Position numbers and translations under genes: made by a program
From: Alkalinema sp. FACHB-956
GTDB taxonomy: Bacteria; Cyanobacteriota; Cyanobacteriia; Leptolyngbyales; Leptolyngbyaceae
Assembly (NCBI RefSeq): GCF_014697025.1
Contig: NZ_JACJRC010000001.1
Span: forward strand, 310,001-374,000
Direction of reading: 5' to 3'
Length of the DNA: 64,000 bases
The notes under the pieces: model-generated
The model's input: only the letters and a program-made list of their open reading frames with translations
Databases searched by the model: none
Told to the model about the DNA's origin: nothing
Shown here: positions 29,302 through 40,232 of the stretch, piece by piece
How the letters are laid out: the number at the start of each line of letters is the position of its first letter
How positions within the stretch are numbered: position 1 is the first letter of the stretch

Positions 29302-29403
29302 AGGCAAGACTCCATTTTGTTTGAATTAATACTTTGATAATGAGAAGAATCTAAGGAGAACTACTGAGCTCTACGATCGTTGAATCCAGATAACCCCTGG
29401 AAC

Positions 29404-29436
29404 TACAATGGCAATTACCGTAGGAATACCATTGTA
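29404..29436. promoter_or_regulatory. Inverted repeat upstream of aqpZ
   Basis: TACAATGG (29404-29411) and CCATTGTA (29429-29436) are exact complements 17 bp apart, between the end of the PfkB gene and the start of aqpZ. With no T tract it is more likely an operator-like site than a terminator. Confidence 0.35.
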
Positions 29437-29490
29437 ATTCTGCGTTACATCTATCTATCCAAATCGATTTATTGATCAAATACCTCTATC

Positions 29491-30369
29491 CTAAGGAAGT
29501 TCTAAGCTCCAAGACCGAGTCCCTAAGAACCTACAGGCGAAAGCTGCCGTTTTTCCTGCGAAATCTAAGGAATTTATAAGATTTTGCTGTAAAATGGCGT
29601 GACAAAAGGCTCCATGGAAAATGTCACCAGCCCCCAGGGTGTCTACAGGCACGATCGACGGCGGTTGTCGAGCTTGCAGCGTTGGATGTGCCAAATCACA
29701 CCACACGATCGGCCCTGCCCCTTGGGTTATGGCAATGGTCTGAATGCCAAACTGTCGCAGGTAGGCGAACACGTCCGCCTGGGTCGCGCAACCGGGAGGC
29801 TGGAAATTGGCGGAACAAATGGCATACTCTACAAAAGGCAACACGGTGTCAAATCCAGGTTTCCAACTACCGCCGTCGATGACCACAGGAATCCCTAAGC
29901 GTTTCGCTTCCTGGGCGATCGCAGCACTCAAGGCCATCTGATGCCCATCGATCAAAACAACATCGGTATCAGCTAACAGCGCTTGTAAGGGTTCCTGGGG
30001 AAGACTATCGGCAGGAACCTGAGTTCTTTGGGCATTCAGGGAAATGACCGATCGATCGCCCGTGGCCTGGGTGATCACAATCGACGACACCGGGGGCGAC
30101 GCCGTCTGCTCCGGAGTTAAATCCATCAAGCGCACCCCACAGCTTTCCAAATCAGCGTGAATCAGCGACGTAATCGGGTGCTGGCCCACCGAACTCAGCA
30201 ACGTCGCCGCGCCTCCCAGGGCTGCAAAGGCCACCGCCGCATTGGTCGCAGGCCCCCCAGCGGAAATGAGTGATTCGATCGCCACTACTTTCTGATTGGC
30301 CTGGGGCGGTGCCTCTGCCAGGTAGATAAAATCCACGGTGGTTAATCCGATAAATAATCCCCGTGCCAT
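29491..30369 (-). CDS. PfkB-family carbohydrate kinase
   Basis: 292 residues. The PfkB signatures are both present: an N-terminal GGPATNAAVAFAALG and the C-terminal catalytic VDTLGAGDIFHGAFCHA with its Asp. It belongs to the ribokinase superfamily and phosphorylates a sugar or nucleoside. Residues lining the substrate pocket do not let me choose between ribokinase, adenosine kinase and others. The start has a strong GGAGGAGAAAACC upstream and is divergent from rsmI with only 59 bp between them. Confidence 0.88.
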   Translation of the reverse strand: MARGLFIGLTTVDFIYLAEAPPQANQKVVAIESLISAGGPATNAAVAFAALGGAATLLSSVGQHPITSLIHADLESCGVRLMDLTPEQTASPPVSSIVITQATGDRSVISLNAQRTQVPADSLPQEPLQALLADTDVVLIDGHQMALSAAIAQEAKRLGIPVVIDGGSWKPGFDTVLPFVEYAICSANFQPPGCATQADVFAYLRQFGIQTIAITQGAGPIVWCDLAHPTLQARQPPSIVPVDTLGAGDIFHGAFCHAILQQNLINSLDFAGKTAAFACRFLGTRSWSLELP

Positions 30370-30428
30370 TGGTTTTCTCCTCCCAGCAATCTGTCCTCCG
30401 ATCGCCCATTTTCGCCTATGATTCCTCC

Positions 30429-31286
30429 ATGGAAATTTGTGCAGGCACGTTATATCTCGTCGGAACGCCGATCGGCAACCTGGAGGACATGACCTTTCGG
30501 GCCATTCAGGTATTGCAACAGGTGGATTGGATTGCAGCGGAGGACACCCGCCACACGGGTAAGCTGCTCCAGCACTTCCAAATCAAAACCCCACAACTGA
30601 GCTACCACGAACACAATCGCACAGCGCGGATCCCGGAGTTGCTCGATCGCTTGCAGCAGGGGAAATCGATCGCCCTCGTCACCGATGCAGGAATGCCCTG
30701 TGTCTCGGATCCGGGCTATGAATTGGTGAAAGCCTGTGCCGAGGCGGGATTTCCTGTCGTCCCAATTCCGGGCGTGACGGCAGCGATTACGGCCTTGGCA
30801 GCTTCGGGGTTACCTTCCGATCGCTTCGCCTTTGAGGGATTTCTGCCTGCAAAAACGAAGGAGCGCGATCGGGCCTTGGAAGCCTTGCAAACGGAAACCC
30901 GCACCTTAATTTTCTACGAAGCGCCCCACCGTTTACGCGATACCCTAGCATCGTTTCAGTTGGCCTTTGGGGACGATCGGGCCATGACGATCGCGCGGGA
31001 ACTGACGAAGCTCCATGAGGAATTTTGGCGCGGGACGATTGCTGCCGCGATTGAACATTACAAAACCCGCGAACCCCAAGGCGAATATACCTTGATCGTC
31101 GCGGGTACTGTTCCGAAAACCGTGGAGCTAACGGAGGCTGTATTGAAAGCAGAGTTGCTGGCGTTATTGCGTCAGGGGATATCCCGATCTCAGGCCAGTC
31201 GTCAGTTAGCCCAACAGACTGGAATGGCTCGCCGTCCGTTGTACCAACTAGCGTTGGAATTGCCGGATGAGGACGAGGTAGACTGA
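30429..31286 (+). CDS. rsmI: 16S rRNA (cytidine-1402-2'-O)-methyltransferase
   Basis: 285 residues from ATG 30429. Tetrapyrrole-methylase fold with LYLVGTPIGNLEDMTFRA at the start, AAEDTRHTGKLLQHF, SYHEHNRTARIP, LVTDAGMPCVSDPGYELV (SAM pocket) and FLPAKTKERDRALEAL. RsmI methylates the ribose of C1402 in the decoding centre of 16S rRNA. A C-terminal helix-turn-helix-like extension (GISRSQASRQLAQQTG) is the usual HTH_68-type tail. Confidence 0.95.
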   Translation: MEICAGTLYLVGTPIGNLEDMTFRAIQVLQQVDWIAAEDTRHTGKLLQHFQIKTPQLSYHEHNRTARIPELLDRLQQGKSIALVTDAGMPCVSDPGYELVKACAEAGFPVVPIPGVTAAITALAASGLPSDRFAFEGFLPAKTKERDRALEALQTETRTLIFYEAPHRLRDTLASFQLAFGDDRAMTIARELTKLHEEFWRGTIAAAIEHYKTREPQGEYTLIVAGTVPKTVELTEAVLKAELLALLRQGISRSQASRQLAQQTGMARRPLYQLALELPDEDEVD

Positions 31287-31308
31287 ATTCACTTGTCATT
31301 GCGAAAGA

Positions 31309-31447
31309 TTCGATCCCCCTAAGTCCCCCTTAATAAGGCGGACTTTGAGTGAATTTAGGCTCAGACTAGAGATTTTAAATCTGATTCTTGGACTTTCTTT
31401 GATTTTCTCTAGTCCCCCCCTTATTACGGGGGGCTAGGGGGATCGAA
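31309..31447. mobile_element. MITE-like palindromic element, copy A
   Basis: 139 bp bounded by perfect 13-bp terminal inverted repeats, TTCGATCCCCCTA at 31309-31321 and TAGGGGGATCGAA at 31435-31447. Each end is itself a smaller hairpin (CCCCCTTAATAAGG-type). It fills the gap between the convergent rsmI and gap genes and carries no frame. Two related copies are at 32647-32799 and 54243-54356. Confidence 0.75.
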
Positions 31448-31503
31448 TTCTCAGGGGTACTAGGAAGAGATCGAGGCGAGATCGAGTCATTCCTAGGCAG
31501 ATC

Positions 31504-32571
<1,068 letters not shown>

Positions 32572-32646
32572 TCAAAAATTGAGTGGTGTTAACCGCAGTG
32601 CTGGTACGCACCTACCTAGAATTCATTCGTCGATCGCGACGTGGTG

Positions 32647-32799
32647 GATCCCCCCAGCCCCCCTTAATAAAGGGGGAACCGGAAATAGAGAGGGAACTGG
32701 AAATTCAAATTAGGAGAATCGCAAATGCGGGTTTGTTCAAAGTCCCCCTTATTTTGTTCAAAGTCCCCCTTAATTAAGGGGGATTTAGGGGGATCGAAA
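32647..32799. mobile_element. MITE-like palindromic element, copy B
   Basis: The left end reads GATCCCCCCAGCCCCCCTTA, and the right end TTAGGGGGATCGAAA is its imperfect complement. An internal TTCAAAGTCCCCCTTA occurs twice as a tandem duplication at about 32736-32771. About 153 bp, no frame. Confidence 0.65.
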
Positions 32800-32810
32800 C
32801 CGCTGCGATC

Positions 32811-32893
32811 GACGATATTTTTGCTCTACTGAGGACGATATTTTTGCTCGACTAAGACTGTGAGTTGAGATTGTGAGTTGAGATTGTGAGTTA
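32811..32893. repeat. Two adjacent tandem arrays (23 bp x2, 13 bp x3)
   Basis: GACGATATTTTTGCTCTACTG and the near-identical next copy (23-bp unit) are followed at once by three copies of the 13-bp TTGTGAGTTGAGA unit, the last incomplete. Confidence 0.85.
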
Positions 32894-33148
32894 CTAGGAA
32901 ATGTTGAAAAATGAACGATCGAAATCACCGAGCAATTTTGCAAAACAACGATCGAAGCTATGCAAGGGGACAAAGAGAGGGTTGGGAATCATTCAGCATT
33001 CACGATACCGCCTCTCTGTCTGGGGATCGGAATTCGTAAGCTTTTCGTTAATTTGTTCCAGGATGGTTGACAGGAGGCGAAAGGCCCCAAGGGGGTGGGA
33101 TCAGGGCTTATCATGGTTTGGGTAATTGCTCACGTGCACCTAATCTCC

Positions 33149-33754
33149 ATGCCAACCAAACCCTATCAACCCCTTTTACTGCGTCTGCTCCATGGCGTAA
33201 ATAGTATTTTGGTCATCCTGGCTCTCATCAGCGGCTATTGCGTCTATAACCAGTTTGATGGGCGCTGGGGCAAGCTGGCGATCCCCAGAATTAATGCGAT
33301 TATCGACATTCACGGCACGATCGGGCTGACGTTTTTCCTTTTTCTACCGCTGTTTGCCCTCTACAGCCTCACCCTAGGCCAACGGCGCTTGGCAGGATAC
33401 AAGGCCCTAGGCAAGTTAAGTCAGGTGAACAAGCCGATTTGGTGGGTGACGCTGCATCGGCTGACGAATACAGCGATCCTGTTGGCAGCCTGGATGGCCT
33501 GGGGGTCGGGTAAGCTGATGGACGAAACCTGGCTACCAATGGGGCAAGTAGATCACAGTGCCTACCTAGCCCATCTGATCAGTTGGTTAGTACTCTTCAT
33601 TTGCCTTGGCTTGCACCTGTTGATGGGGATCAAAGTTGGGGGAACGCCACTACTGCTGTCCATGGCCTCTATTAAATATCGCCCAGAAGATAGTCCCCAG
33701 CTATGGCCGGCCCAAGCTAAGCAATGGTTGGTCGATCGCGGCTGGCTGAAATAG
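33149..33754 (+). CDS. Cytochrome b561/b-type membrane protein
   Basis: 201 residues from ATG 33149 (ATG 33113 is an in-frame alternative). Four membrane helices carry His residues placed as in di-heme cytochrome b proteins: LLRLLHGVNSILVILAL (helix 1), IIDIHGTIGLTFFLFL (helix 2), VTLHRLTNTAILL (helix 3) and FICLGLHLLMGIKVGG (helix 4). It should sit in the thylakoid or cytoplasmic membrane and pass electrons; the partners are unknown. No redox partner gene is adjacent. Confidence 0.78.
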   Translation: MPTKPYQPLLLRLLHGVNSILVILALISGYCVYNQFDGRWGKLAIPRINAIIDIHGTIGLTFFLFLPLFALYSLTLGQRRLAGYKALGKLSQVNKPIWWVTLHRLTNTAILLAAWMAWGSGKLMDETWLPMGQVDHSAYLAHLISWLVLFICLGLHLLMGIKVGGTPLLLSMASIKYRPEDSPQLWPAQAKQWLVDRGWLK

Positions 33755-34129
33755 CACTGCTGGCCGAGATGTCACTGCTAGCCGATCCCGTAGCTGCACG
33801 ATCGGTCACCCCAGGTTCGCCTGGGTTCGCCTGGGTTCGCCTGGATTCGACTGTGCAGAATCGATATTCCCTTGGGGATCGGCTGGTATGCTGGAATCCA
33901 GCGTAGGCAAGGGCGATCGGGGATCAACCATTGGCCTTCTCCCCAGAGTCCAGTAGTCTGTGGCAAAAGGATATGTCAAAGTAAAGATGTAGTTTTTGTA
34001 AGGTTGCGGAGGAAGACTTTGCCCAGCAAGCTTCGATCGCAATACTGAAGAAATGTGGAAAAACGTTTCTCGCGTTTTTTCCGATCTTTCAATTCCCCTT
34101 GCAAACCGCAGTCGCGTGGAACTTGCCCT
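33755..34129. other. Intergenic region of 375 bp upstream of metH
   Basis: Contains a short tandem array (33811-33850) and the metH leader. I looked for cobalamin, SAM and SAH riboswitch features and found none that I could support. Confidence 0.55.
33811..33850. repeat. 10-bp tandem repeat CTGGGTTCGC
   Basis: Four copies in a row, the outer two with one or two changes. Confidence 0.85.
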
Positions 34130-37100
34130 ATGAACAGCCGATTTCTTGAGCGTCTTCACAGCCCTGAGCGTCCCGTCCTTGTCTTTGATGGCGCAATGGG
34201 CACCAATATCCAATCCCAAAATCTCACCGCAGAGGATTTTGGGGGCGCGGAGTATGAAGGCTGCAATGAATATTTGGTCGTGACGAAACCGGAGGCGATC
34301 GCCAAGGTTCACCGGGATTTCCTTGCGGCGGGCGCAGATGTGATCGAAACCGATAGCTTTGGGTCCAGTCCGCTGGTGCTGGCGGAGTATGATCTGGCTG
34401 ATCGGGCCTACGAGTTGAGCAAAAAATCCGCTGAATTGGCCCGCCGTTGTGCTGATGAGTTTTCCACACCAGAGAAGCCTCGCTTTGTCGCGGGTTCGAT
34501 CGGCCCTGGCACCAAACTCCCTACCCTCGGTCACATCACCTACGACGAACTCAAGGCAAGCTTCACCACCCAGGCCGAGGGCTTATACGACGGGGGTGTG
34601 GATCTATTCATCGTCGAAACCTGTCAGGACGTGTTGCAGATCAAGGCCGCGTTGAACGCGATCGAATCCGTCTTTGCCAAAAAAGGATCGCGGTTGCCCT
34701 TGATGGTGTCCGTGACGATGGAAGTTCAAGGCACGATGTTGGTGGGCACGGATATTTCGGGTGTGCTGGCGATTTTGGAACCCTACCCGATTGATGTCTT
34801 GGGGCTGAACTGTGCTACTGGCCCCGATCGCATGGCGGAACATATTAAGTATCTAACGGAAAATGCCCCGTTTGTCGTCTCCTGCATTCCCAACGCGGGG
34901 TTGCCGGAAAATATCGGTGGCCATGCCCACTACAAACTGACGCCGCTAGAAATGCGCATGGCGTTGCATAAATTTATCGAAGACTGGGGCGTGCAGGTCA
35001 TCGGGGGCTGCTGTGGAACCCGACCCAGCCACATCCAAGCCTTGGCCGAGTTGGCCGCTGAAATGACGCCCAAGCCGCGATCGGTGCGCATTTCAGAAAA
35101 TCCCACCACGCGGGAGCCGTTGCAATATACCCCCTCAGCAGCTTCCATCTATTCCGCCCAACCCTACGAGCAGGACAATTCGTTCCTGATTGTGGGCGAA
35201 CGCTTGAACGCCAGCGGTTCCAAGAAAGTGCGGGAATTGCTCAACGAAGATGATTGGGATGGCTTGCTCGCGATCGCGAAATCGCAGGTCAAAGAAGGCG
35301 CACACGTTTTGGATGTCAACGTAGACTACGTGGGGCGCAACGGTGAGCGAGACATGAAGGAATTGGTTTCGCGATTGGTGACGAATACAACGTTGCCCTT
35401 GATGCTCGACTCCACGGAATGGACGAAGATGGAAGCGGGCCTCAAGGTAGCGGGCGGCAAGTGCATTCTGAACTCGACCAACTACGAAGATGGCGACGAG
35501 CGCTTCTTCAAGGTGTTGGAACTGGCCAAGGAATACGGGGCCGGGGTCGTCATCGGTTGCATTGACGAAGAGGGCATGGCGCGCACGGCGGAGAAAAAAT
35601 TCCAAATCGCCCAGCGGGCCTACCGGGATGCGGTGGAGTTTGGCATTCCGCCCCATGAAATTTTCTACGATACCTTAGCCTTACCCATTTCCACCGGGAT
35701 TGAGGAAGACCGGGAAAATGCCAAAGCCACGATCGAATCCATCCGCATGATTCGGGAAAATCTACCCGGTGTGCATTTCATGCTGGGGGTTTCCAACGTG
35801 TCCTTCGGCTTAAGTCCAGCGGCGCGGATTACGTTGAATTCCATGTTCCTCCATGAGGCGATGCAGGTGGGCATGGATGGCGCGATCGTCTCCGCTGCCA
35901 AGATTTTGCCATTATCGAAAATCAGCGAGGAACACCAGAAAGTTTGCCGGGATTTGATCTACGACAATCGCGCGTTTGACGGCAATATCTGCACCTATGA
36001 TCCGTTAACTAAGCTGACGGAAGTCTTTGCCGGGGTCAGTACAAAGGATGCCCGAGCCAGCAGTTCCCTCGCTGATTTACCGATCGACCAACGCCTGAAG
36101 CAACACATTATCGACGGTGAGCGGATTGGTTTAGATGACGCTTTGAAGATTGCCCTAGAGGAAGGCCACAAAGCGCTGGATATTATTAATACCTTCCTGC
36201 TAGATGGTATGAAAGTGGTGGGGGAATTGTTTGGCTCCGGTCAAATGCAATTGCCCTTTGTGTTGCAGTCAGCGGAAACCATGAAGTCAGCGGTGGCGTT
36301 TCTGGAACCCTTTATGGAGAAGGTGGAAGGAGAAACGGACGATCGGGGCAAAGGTAAATTCCTGATTGCGACCGTTAAGGGGGATGTCCATGACATTGGT
36401 AAAAACCTCGTGGATATCATCCTGACTAACAACGGTTACAAGGTTGTTAACTTAGGCATTAAACAAACCGTTGACGCGATCGTGGATGCCTACGAACAAC
36501 ACAAACCCGATTGCATTGCCATGAGTGGCTTGTTAGTGAAGTCTACAGCATTCATGAAAGAGAATCTGGAGGTCTTCAATGAGAAGGGTATTACGGTTCC
36601 GGTGATTTTGGGAGGGGCAGCCCTGACGCCTAAGTTCGTCTATGGTGATTGTCAGGATGCCTACAACGGGCAAGTGATTTACGGGAAGGATGCCTTTGCC
36701 GATTTGACCTTTATGGATCGGCTCATGCCTGCCAAACAGCAGAAGGCTTGGAGCGATACGGAAGGATTCACCGGAGAATTTGCCCAATTTAACCAAAAGG
36801 GCAAAAAGGCGATCGAACAGGCGGAACGGGAACTGAACGGGGATGTTGCGCCGAAGTCCGATGAGCCGGAGGTGATTGATACGGTGCGATCGGAGGCGGT
36901 GGACATTGAGATTCCACGACCCACGCCACCCTTCTGGGGCACCAAGATTCTCACAGCAGCAGAGTTAAATCTAGAAGAACTCTTCTGGCACATGGATTTG
37001 CAAGCGCTGATTGCGGGGCAGTGGCAGTTCCGTAAACCGAAGGAACAGTCCCGTGAGGAGTACGATGCGTTCCTGGCGGAGAAGGTATATCCGGTATTGG

Positions 37101-37744
37101 AGGAATGGAAAGCGAGACTCCGCAATGAGCAATGGCTAGAACCGACGTTGGTCTATGGCTATTTCCCCTGTGCGGCGGAAGGCAATTCGGTGCATGTGTA
37201 CGATCCCTTGGTAATTGAGCAGGGCTTAACGCCGCAAACTGCAACTCCGTTCGTGACTTGGCAATTCCCGCGCCAGAAGTCCTTGCGTCGTCTTTGCATT
37301 GCTGATTTCCTTCGCCCGATCGAACAAAATACGTTTGATGTGTTGCCGATGCAGGCGGTGACGATGGGGGAAATTGCGACGGAGAAGGCGCAGGAACTCT
37401 ACAAGGGCAATAGCTACACCGATTATCTCTATTTCCACGGGATGGCGGTGCAGTTGGCGGAAGCGCTGGCGGAGTGGAGTCACGCGCGGATTCGTCGGGA
37501 GTTGGGCTATGGCGAGTTGGAGCCGGATAATATTCGCGATATGTTGGCGCAACGCTATCAGGGTTCGCGCTATAGCTTTGGGTATCCCGCTTGTCCGAAC
37601 GTGATGGATCAGGTGCCGCAGTTGCAGTTGTTGGCGTGCGATCGGATTGGGATGCACATTGATGAGAGTGAGCAGTTGTATCCGGAGCAATCCACGACAG
37701 CGTTTGTAGTGTATCACCCCGTCGCGAAGTACTTTAGTGCGTAG
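34130..37744 (+). CDS. metH: Cobalamin-dependent methionine synthase
   Basis: 1204 residues from ATG 34130 (usual length about 1200). Four modules in order: homocysteine-binding barrel with [11 protein letters not shown] and the zinc Cys in NCATGPD and [11 protein letters not shown]; pterin-binding domain ([30 protein letters not shown]); cobalamin-binding domain with [14 protein letters not shown] (the D-x-H-x-x-G base-off motif) and SGLLVKS; and the C-terminal SAM-binding activation domain ([21 protein letters not shown]). It transfers the methyl group of methyltetrahydrofolate to homocysteine. A terminator-like hairpin follows the stop. The last 36 codons are duplicated at 38598-38705. Confidence 0.96.
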   Translation: MNSRFLERLHSPERPVLVFDGAMGTNIQSQNLTAEDFGGAEYEGCNEYLVVTKPEAIAKVHRDFLAAGADVIETDSFGSSPLVLAEYDLADRAYELSKKSAELARRCADEFSTPEKPRFVAGSIGPGTKLPTLGHITYDELKASFTTQAEGLYDGGVDLFIVETCQDVLQIKAALNAIESVFAKKGSRLPLMVSVTMEVQGTMLVGTDISGVLAILEPYPIDVLGLNCATGPDRMAEHIKYLTENAPFVVSCIPNAGLPENIGGHAHYKLTPLEMRMALHKFIEDWGVQVIGGCCGTRPSHIQALAELAAEMTPKPRSVRISENPTTREPLQYTPSAASIYSAQPYEQDNSFLIVGERLNASGSKKVRELLNEDDWDGLLAIAKSQVKEGAHVLDVNVDYVGRNGERDMKELVSRLVTNTTLPLMLDSTEWTKMEAGLKVAGGKCILNSTNYEDGDERFFKVLELAKEYGAGVVIGCIDEEGMARTAEKKFQIAQRAYRDAVEFGIPPHEIFYDTLALPISTGIEEDRENAKATIESIRMIRENLPGVHFMLGVSNVSFGLSPAARITLNSMFLHEAMQVGMDGAIVSAAKILPLSKISEEHQKVCRDLIYDNRAFDGNICTYDPLTKLTEVFAGVSTKDARASSSLADLPIDQRLKQHIIDGERIGLDDALKIALEEGHKALDIINTFLLDGMKVVGELFGSGQMQLPFVLQSAETMKSAVAFLEPFMEKVEGETDDRGKGKFLIATVKGDVHDIGKNLVDIILTNNGYKVVNLGIKQTVDAIVDAYEQHKPDCIAMSGLLVKSTAFMKENLEVFNEKGITVPVILGGAALTPKFVYGDCQDAYNGQVIYGKDAFADLTFMDRLMPAKQQKAWSDTEGFTGEFAQFNQKGKKAIEQAERELNGDVAPKSDEPEVIDTVRSEAVDIEIPRPTPPFWGTKILTAAELNLEELFWHMDLQALIAGQWQFRKPKEQSREEYDAFLAEKVYPVLEEWKARLRNEQWLEPTLVYGYFPCAAEGNSVHVYDPLVIEQGLTPQTATPFVTWQFPRQKSLRRLCIADFLRPIEQNTFDVLPMQAVTMGEIATEKAQELYKGNSYTDYLYFHGMAVQLAEALAEWSHARIRRELGYGELEPDNIRDMLAQRYQGSRYSFGYPACPNVMDQVPQLQLLACDRIGMHIDESEQLYPEQSTTAFVVYHPVAKYFSA

Positions 37745-37767
37745 GAACGAGTTCGCGTGATGGATTT

Positions 37768-37812
37768 CCCTGGGGCGATGGCCATGAGGCATTACCCCAG
37801 GGCTAGTTCTTT
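37768..37812 (+). terminator. Likely metH terminator
   Basis: CCCTGGGG (37768-37775) and CCCCAGGG (37795-37802) form an 8-bp GC-rich stem followed by CTAGTTCTTT. It separates metH from xisH. Confidence 0.55.
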
Positions 37813-37839
37813 GTGCCAAAATGTAGGGAGTAGAACCTA

Positions 37840-38256
37840 ATGCCCCGTAAGGACTTGTTCCATGACTTAGTTAAACAGGCTTTAAGCCAATCGGGTTGGG
37901 TGATTACAGATGATCCGCTTTATCTAAGCATCGGTGATGTGAACATCCAGATTGATTTGGCAGCAGAGCCGTTAATTGCCGCAGAAAAGGAAGGACAAAA
38001 AATCGCAATCGAAGTGAAGAGCTTTGTGAATACTTCCAAAATCACGGCATTCTATGCTGCACTAGGTCAGTACTTGACTTACAAAGTTGCTTTGAAGTTG
38101 GAGGAACCCGATCGTTCGCTTTACTTAGCAATTCCCATAGCAACCTACGAATCATTATTTCAAGAGGTTCTAATTCAAGCAACGCTGCGTGACTATCCAA
38201 TCAAGCTGATTGTGTATGATAAGTTAACCCAGGAGATTGAGCTATGGAGAGACTAG
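37840..38256 (+). CDS. xisH: XisH-family protein (fdxN element excision controlling factor-like)
   Basis: 138 residues. PD-(D/E)XK-like nuclease core: VNIQIDLAAEPLIAAEKEGQ then IAIEVKSFVNTSKITAFYAA (E-x-K). Matches the XisH family known from Anabaena, where XisH and XisI are needed with the recombinase XisF for excision of the fdxN element. Here, as in most cyanobacterial genomes, there is no recombinase next to it, so the pair is likely a stand-alone module of unknown purpose. It overlaps xisI by 13 nt, a standard two-gene operon. Confidence 0.9.
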   Translation: MPRKDLFHDLVKQALSQSGWVITDDPLYLSIGDVNIQIDLAAEPLIAAEKEGQKIAIEVKSFVNTSKITAFYAALGQYLTYKVALKLEEPDRSLYLAIPIATYESLFQEVLIQATLRDYPIKLIVYDKLTQEIELWRD

Positions 38257-38579
38257 AATACTACCGTCAATGCCTTCAACAATTCCTGGCAAATTATGCC
38301 AATTATGGTGCGAAACGCGAAGGCTTGGAAACGCAGGTGATTGTTGATACAACTCATGATCATTATCTTTTATTGAGGACGGGTTGGGAGAAGAATAAAC
38401 GCATTCACACTTGCATTTTTCATTTTGATATTAAAGATGGCAAGATTTGGGTTCAGGAAAATAATACGGATATTGAGATCGATCGAGATCTAGAAGAGAT
38501 GGGAATTTCCAAGCAAGAGTTGGTGATTGGATTTCATCATCCTTCGATGCGGGAATGTTCGGATTATGCGATCGCGTGA
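38244..38579 (+). CDS. xisI: XisI-family protein
   Basis: 111 residues. Typical family sequence: YRQCLQQFLANYANYG, DTTHDHYLLLRTGWEK, RIHTCIFHFDIKDGKIWVQ, NNTDIEIDRDLEEMGI and a C-terminal VIGFHHPSMRE. XisI is the regular partner of XisH and is expected to bind it. The start codon lies inside the end of xisH, which implies translational coupling. Confidence 0.9.
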   Translation: MERLEYYRQCLQQFLANYANYGAKREGLETQVIVDTTHDHYLLLRTGWEKNKRIHTCIFHFDIKDGKIWVQENNTDIEIDRDLEEMGISKQELVIGFHHPSMRECSDYAIA

Positions 38580-38597
38580 TGATGCTAATAGAAGTCA

Positions 38598-38705
38598 GTG
38601 CGATCGGATTAGCCCGCCTATTGATGAGAGTGAGCAGTTGTATCGATCGCGATCAACAACAGTTGTGTGGTTTATCACCCCGTCGCGAAGTACTTTAGTG
38701 CGTAG
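38598..38705 (+). pseudogene. Second copy of the metH 3' end (remnant)
   Basis: 108 bp that align with the last 109 bp of metH (37636-37744). Three blocks are identical: GTGCGATCGGATT, a 24-bp block containing GATGAGAGTGAGCAGTTGTA, and a 33-bp block beginning TATCACCCCGTCGCGAAGTA that includes the metH stop. The parts between are diverged. In the metH frame it starts [13 protein letters not shown] and then shifts. The copy lies just past xisI, so xisHI is bracketed by direct repeats of the metH tail about 962 bp apart. Confidence 0.85.
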
Positions 38706-38810
38706 CGTCTAGAATGGAATCGATCGGTATCTCTTGGGATTCTGCCGATCGATTCCCCAAGTTCGCTTTGGATTGAGACCGGTCTTGAAAGTAATGCGGA
38801 GCGATCACCT

Positions 38811-39401
38811 ATGGTTCTTGCGACAGACAAAACTGCCATCAACAACGAATCCTATACGGCTGAACAATACCTTGAGTTGGAGGTTTCAGCCGAAACTCGT
38901 AGCGAATATTGGAATGGAGAAATTGTGCCCATGTCTGGTGGAACCCCGACACACAATAAAATCAGCAGTAACATGAATGGACTCCTGTGGTTAGGGTTGA
39001 AGGGGAAGCCTTACGATCTTTTTATTGCGGATCAACGTCTTGCGATTCCCGATCGCAACATTTATGCCTATCCCGACATCATGATCTTACCGCGTCCGAT
39101 CGAGCTTCAAGCCGGACGAAAAGATACGGTAATAAATCCAATTTTGATTGCTGAAGTATTGTCTGATTCGACTGAGGCGTACGATCGAAATAAAAAGTTT
39201 TCTGCGTATCGGACGATTTCTACATTTCAAGAGTATGTATTAATTGACCAATATCAGCCCCATGTTGAACATTACGTTAAACAGGGTTCCCATCAGTGGC
39301 TTTTCACAGAATACGATGGTTTGGATCAGCAAATTATGCTGACTTCGATCTCGGTTGAAATTAGTTTGGTAGATTTATATGAGAATGTTGTCTTTGAATG
39401 A
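38811..39401 (+). CDS. Uma2-family (DUF820) restriction-endonuclease-like protein
   Basis: 196 residues with GGAG 9 nt before the ATG. Family landmarks: YLELEVSAETRSEYWNGEIV, MSGGTPTHNKISSNMNGLL, YAYPDIMILPRP, LIAEVLSDSTEAYDRNKKF, and FQEYVLIDQYQPHVEHY. It differs strongly from the copy at 2053-2634, so it is not a recent duplicate. It is the last intact gene of the small accessory stretch after metH. Confidence 0.87.
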   Translation: MVLATDKTAINNESYTAEQYLELEVSAETRSEYWNGEIVPMSGGTPTHNKISSNMNGLLWLGLKGKPYDLFIADQRLAIPDRNIYAYPDIMILPRPIELQAGRKDTVINPILIAEVLSDSTEAYDRNKKFSAYRTISTFQEYVLIDQYQPHVEHYVKQGSHQWLFTEYDGLDQQIMLTSISVEISLVDLYENVVFE

Positions 39402-40232
39402 GAGTCTTGTCTTTGGTTCAGGTATAAAGGTTTTAATGTGACTGCTTGGATTGGTATGCCCATATGAAGCCTTTCCCCGATCGTGAGGTCAATAATAATT
39501 CGTAAGTCCCCCAACATTTTGCTCTCACCCATTTTGGGTTTTCGGGGTATGGTGTCTGTAGAGTTTGTCCACTTATTACTTAGCATTTCCAAAATAGACA
39601 CTAACTAAATTAACAAGTACATAAATCGCTGTCAGTAGAGGACACCACATATAGCGGTTGGATAACCGAACCTTTTAGTCATGATTTATTGACCGCCTTG
39701 ATAACAAGCAATCCTCAAAGCTAAAAGCTTCATCATCCAGAAAATTCACGATCGCCATTTCGATCACAGCCTCCATCGGGCATTCCAACTCCTCAGCCTT
39801 TTCCGCCAAAGCTACCTTCACATAATCGGGCAAATGTTCCAGCAAAGTCGCGATCGCCTCTGCTGAGAGATGCTGAGTAGTAAGCGAACGTAATCCCGTA
39901 CATCATCCGGATTATAACGATCGAGCTAGCCCCACAAGGTCGTGATCAGGATTCCCTTGTGGGCATTCATCCCACACATCTTCTACGTTCCATTCTGCTC
40001 TCACCTTTATTGTGTCATCTCATATCACTGCACCTGCCTGAGCGTAGGAATGAGACAAAGCATTGGTAGTGCCCTGACGTAAAGGATAGAGAAAAATAAC
40101 CTTAAGCTGAAAGGTCTTTTCTACAAGGCTTTCGGCGAAGTCTGATTATTCTTCATCCTTTAAGAAATAGGACTACCAAAGCATTGAATGCATCTGAACC
40201 CTACTCTGTGCCCGACTAAAAGGTGTGCTCGA
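39402..40232. other. Gene-poor region of 830 bp
   Basis: Holds only the decayed gene at 39675-40004. The rest (39402-39674 and 40005-40232) has no frame I can support. Confidence 0.55.
39675..40004 (-). pseudogene. Decayed small cyanobacterial gene with two frameshifts
   Basis: On the minus strand three frames in succession make one plausible protein. Frame 1: VRAEWNVEDVWDECPQG, ending LVGLARSL then a stop. Frame 2: RYNPDDVRDYVR. Frame 3: QHLSAEAIATLLEHLPDYV, continuing through AEKAEELECPMEAVIEMAI to a stop at 39675-39677. Each joint needs a one- or two-base shift. The joined protein of about 105 residues reads like a small acidic helical protein, but I cannot name its family. Neither an intact copy nor a partner is visible in the window. 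Confidence 0.6.

Noticed and set aside
33900-34129. Cobalamin or SAH riboswitch before metH
   Set aside because: No B12-box-like conserved core and no convincing nested stems could be found by eye; a covariance-model search would settle it.
35135-37819. Several antisense frames of 97-197 codons over metH
   Set aside because: Shadows of metH coding sequence; low complexity in His/Arg/Pro typical of mirrored GC-rich codons.
38527-38712. 61-codon plus-strand frame over the end of xisI and beyond
   Set aside because: It reads through the duplicated metH tail out of its proper frame; explained by the remnant at 38598-38705.
39326-39601. 91-codon minus-strand frame after the second Uma2 gene
   Set aside because: Overlaps the Uma2 3' end by about 75 bp and has no good start context; a remnant of some other gene cannot be excluded, but I could not support it.
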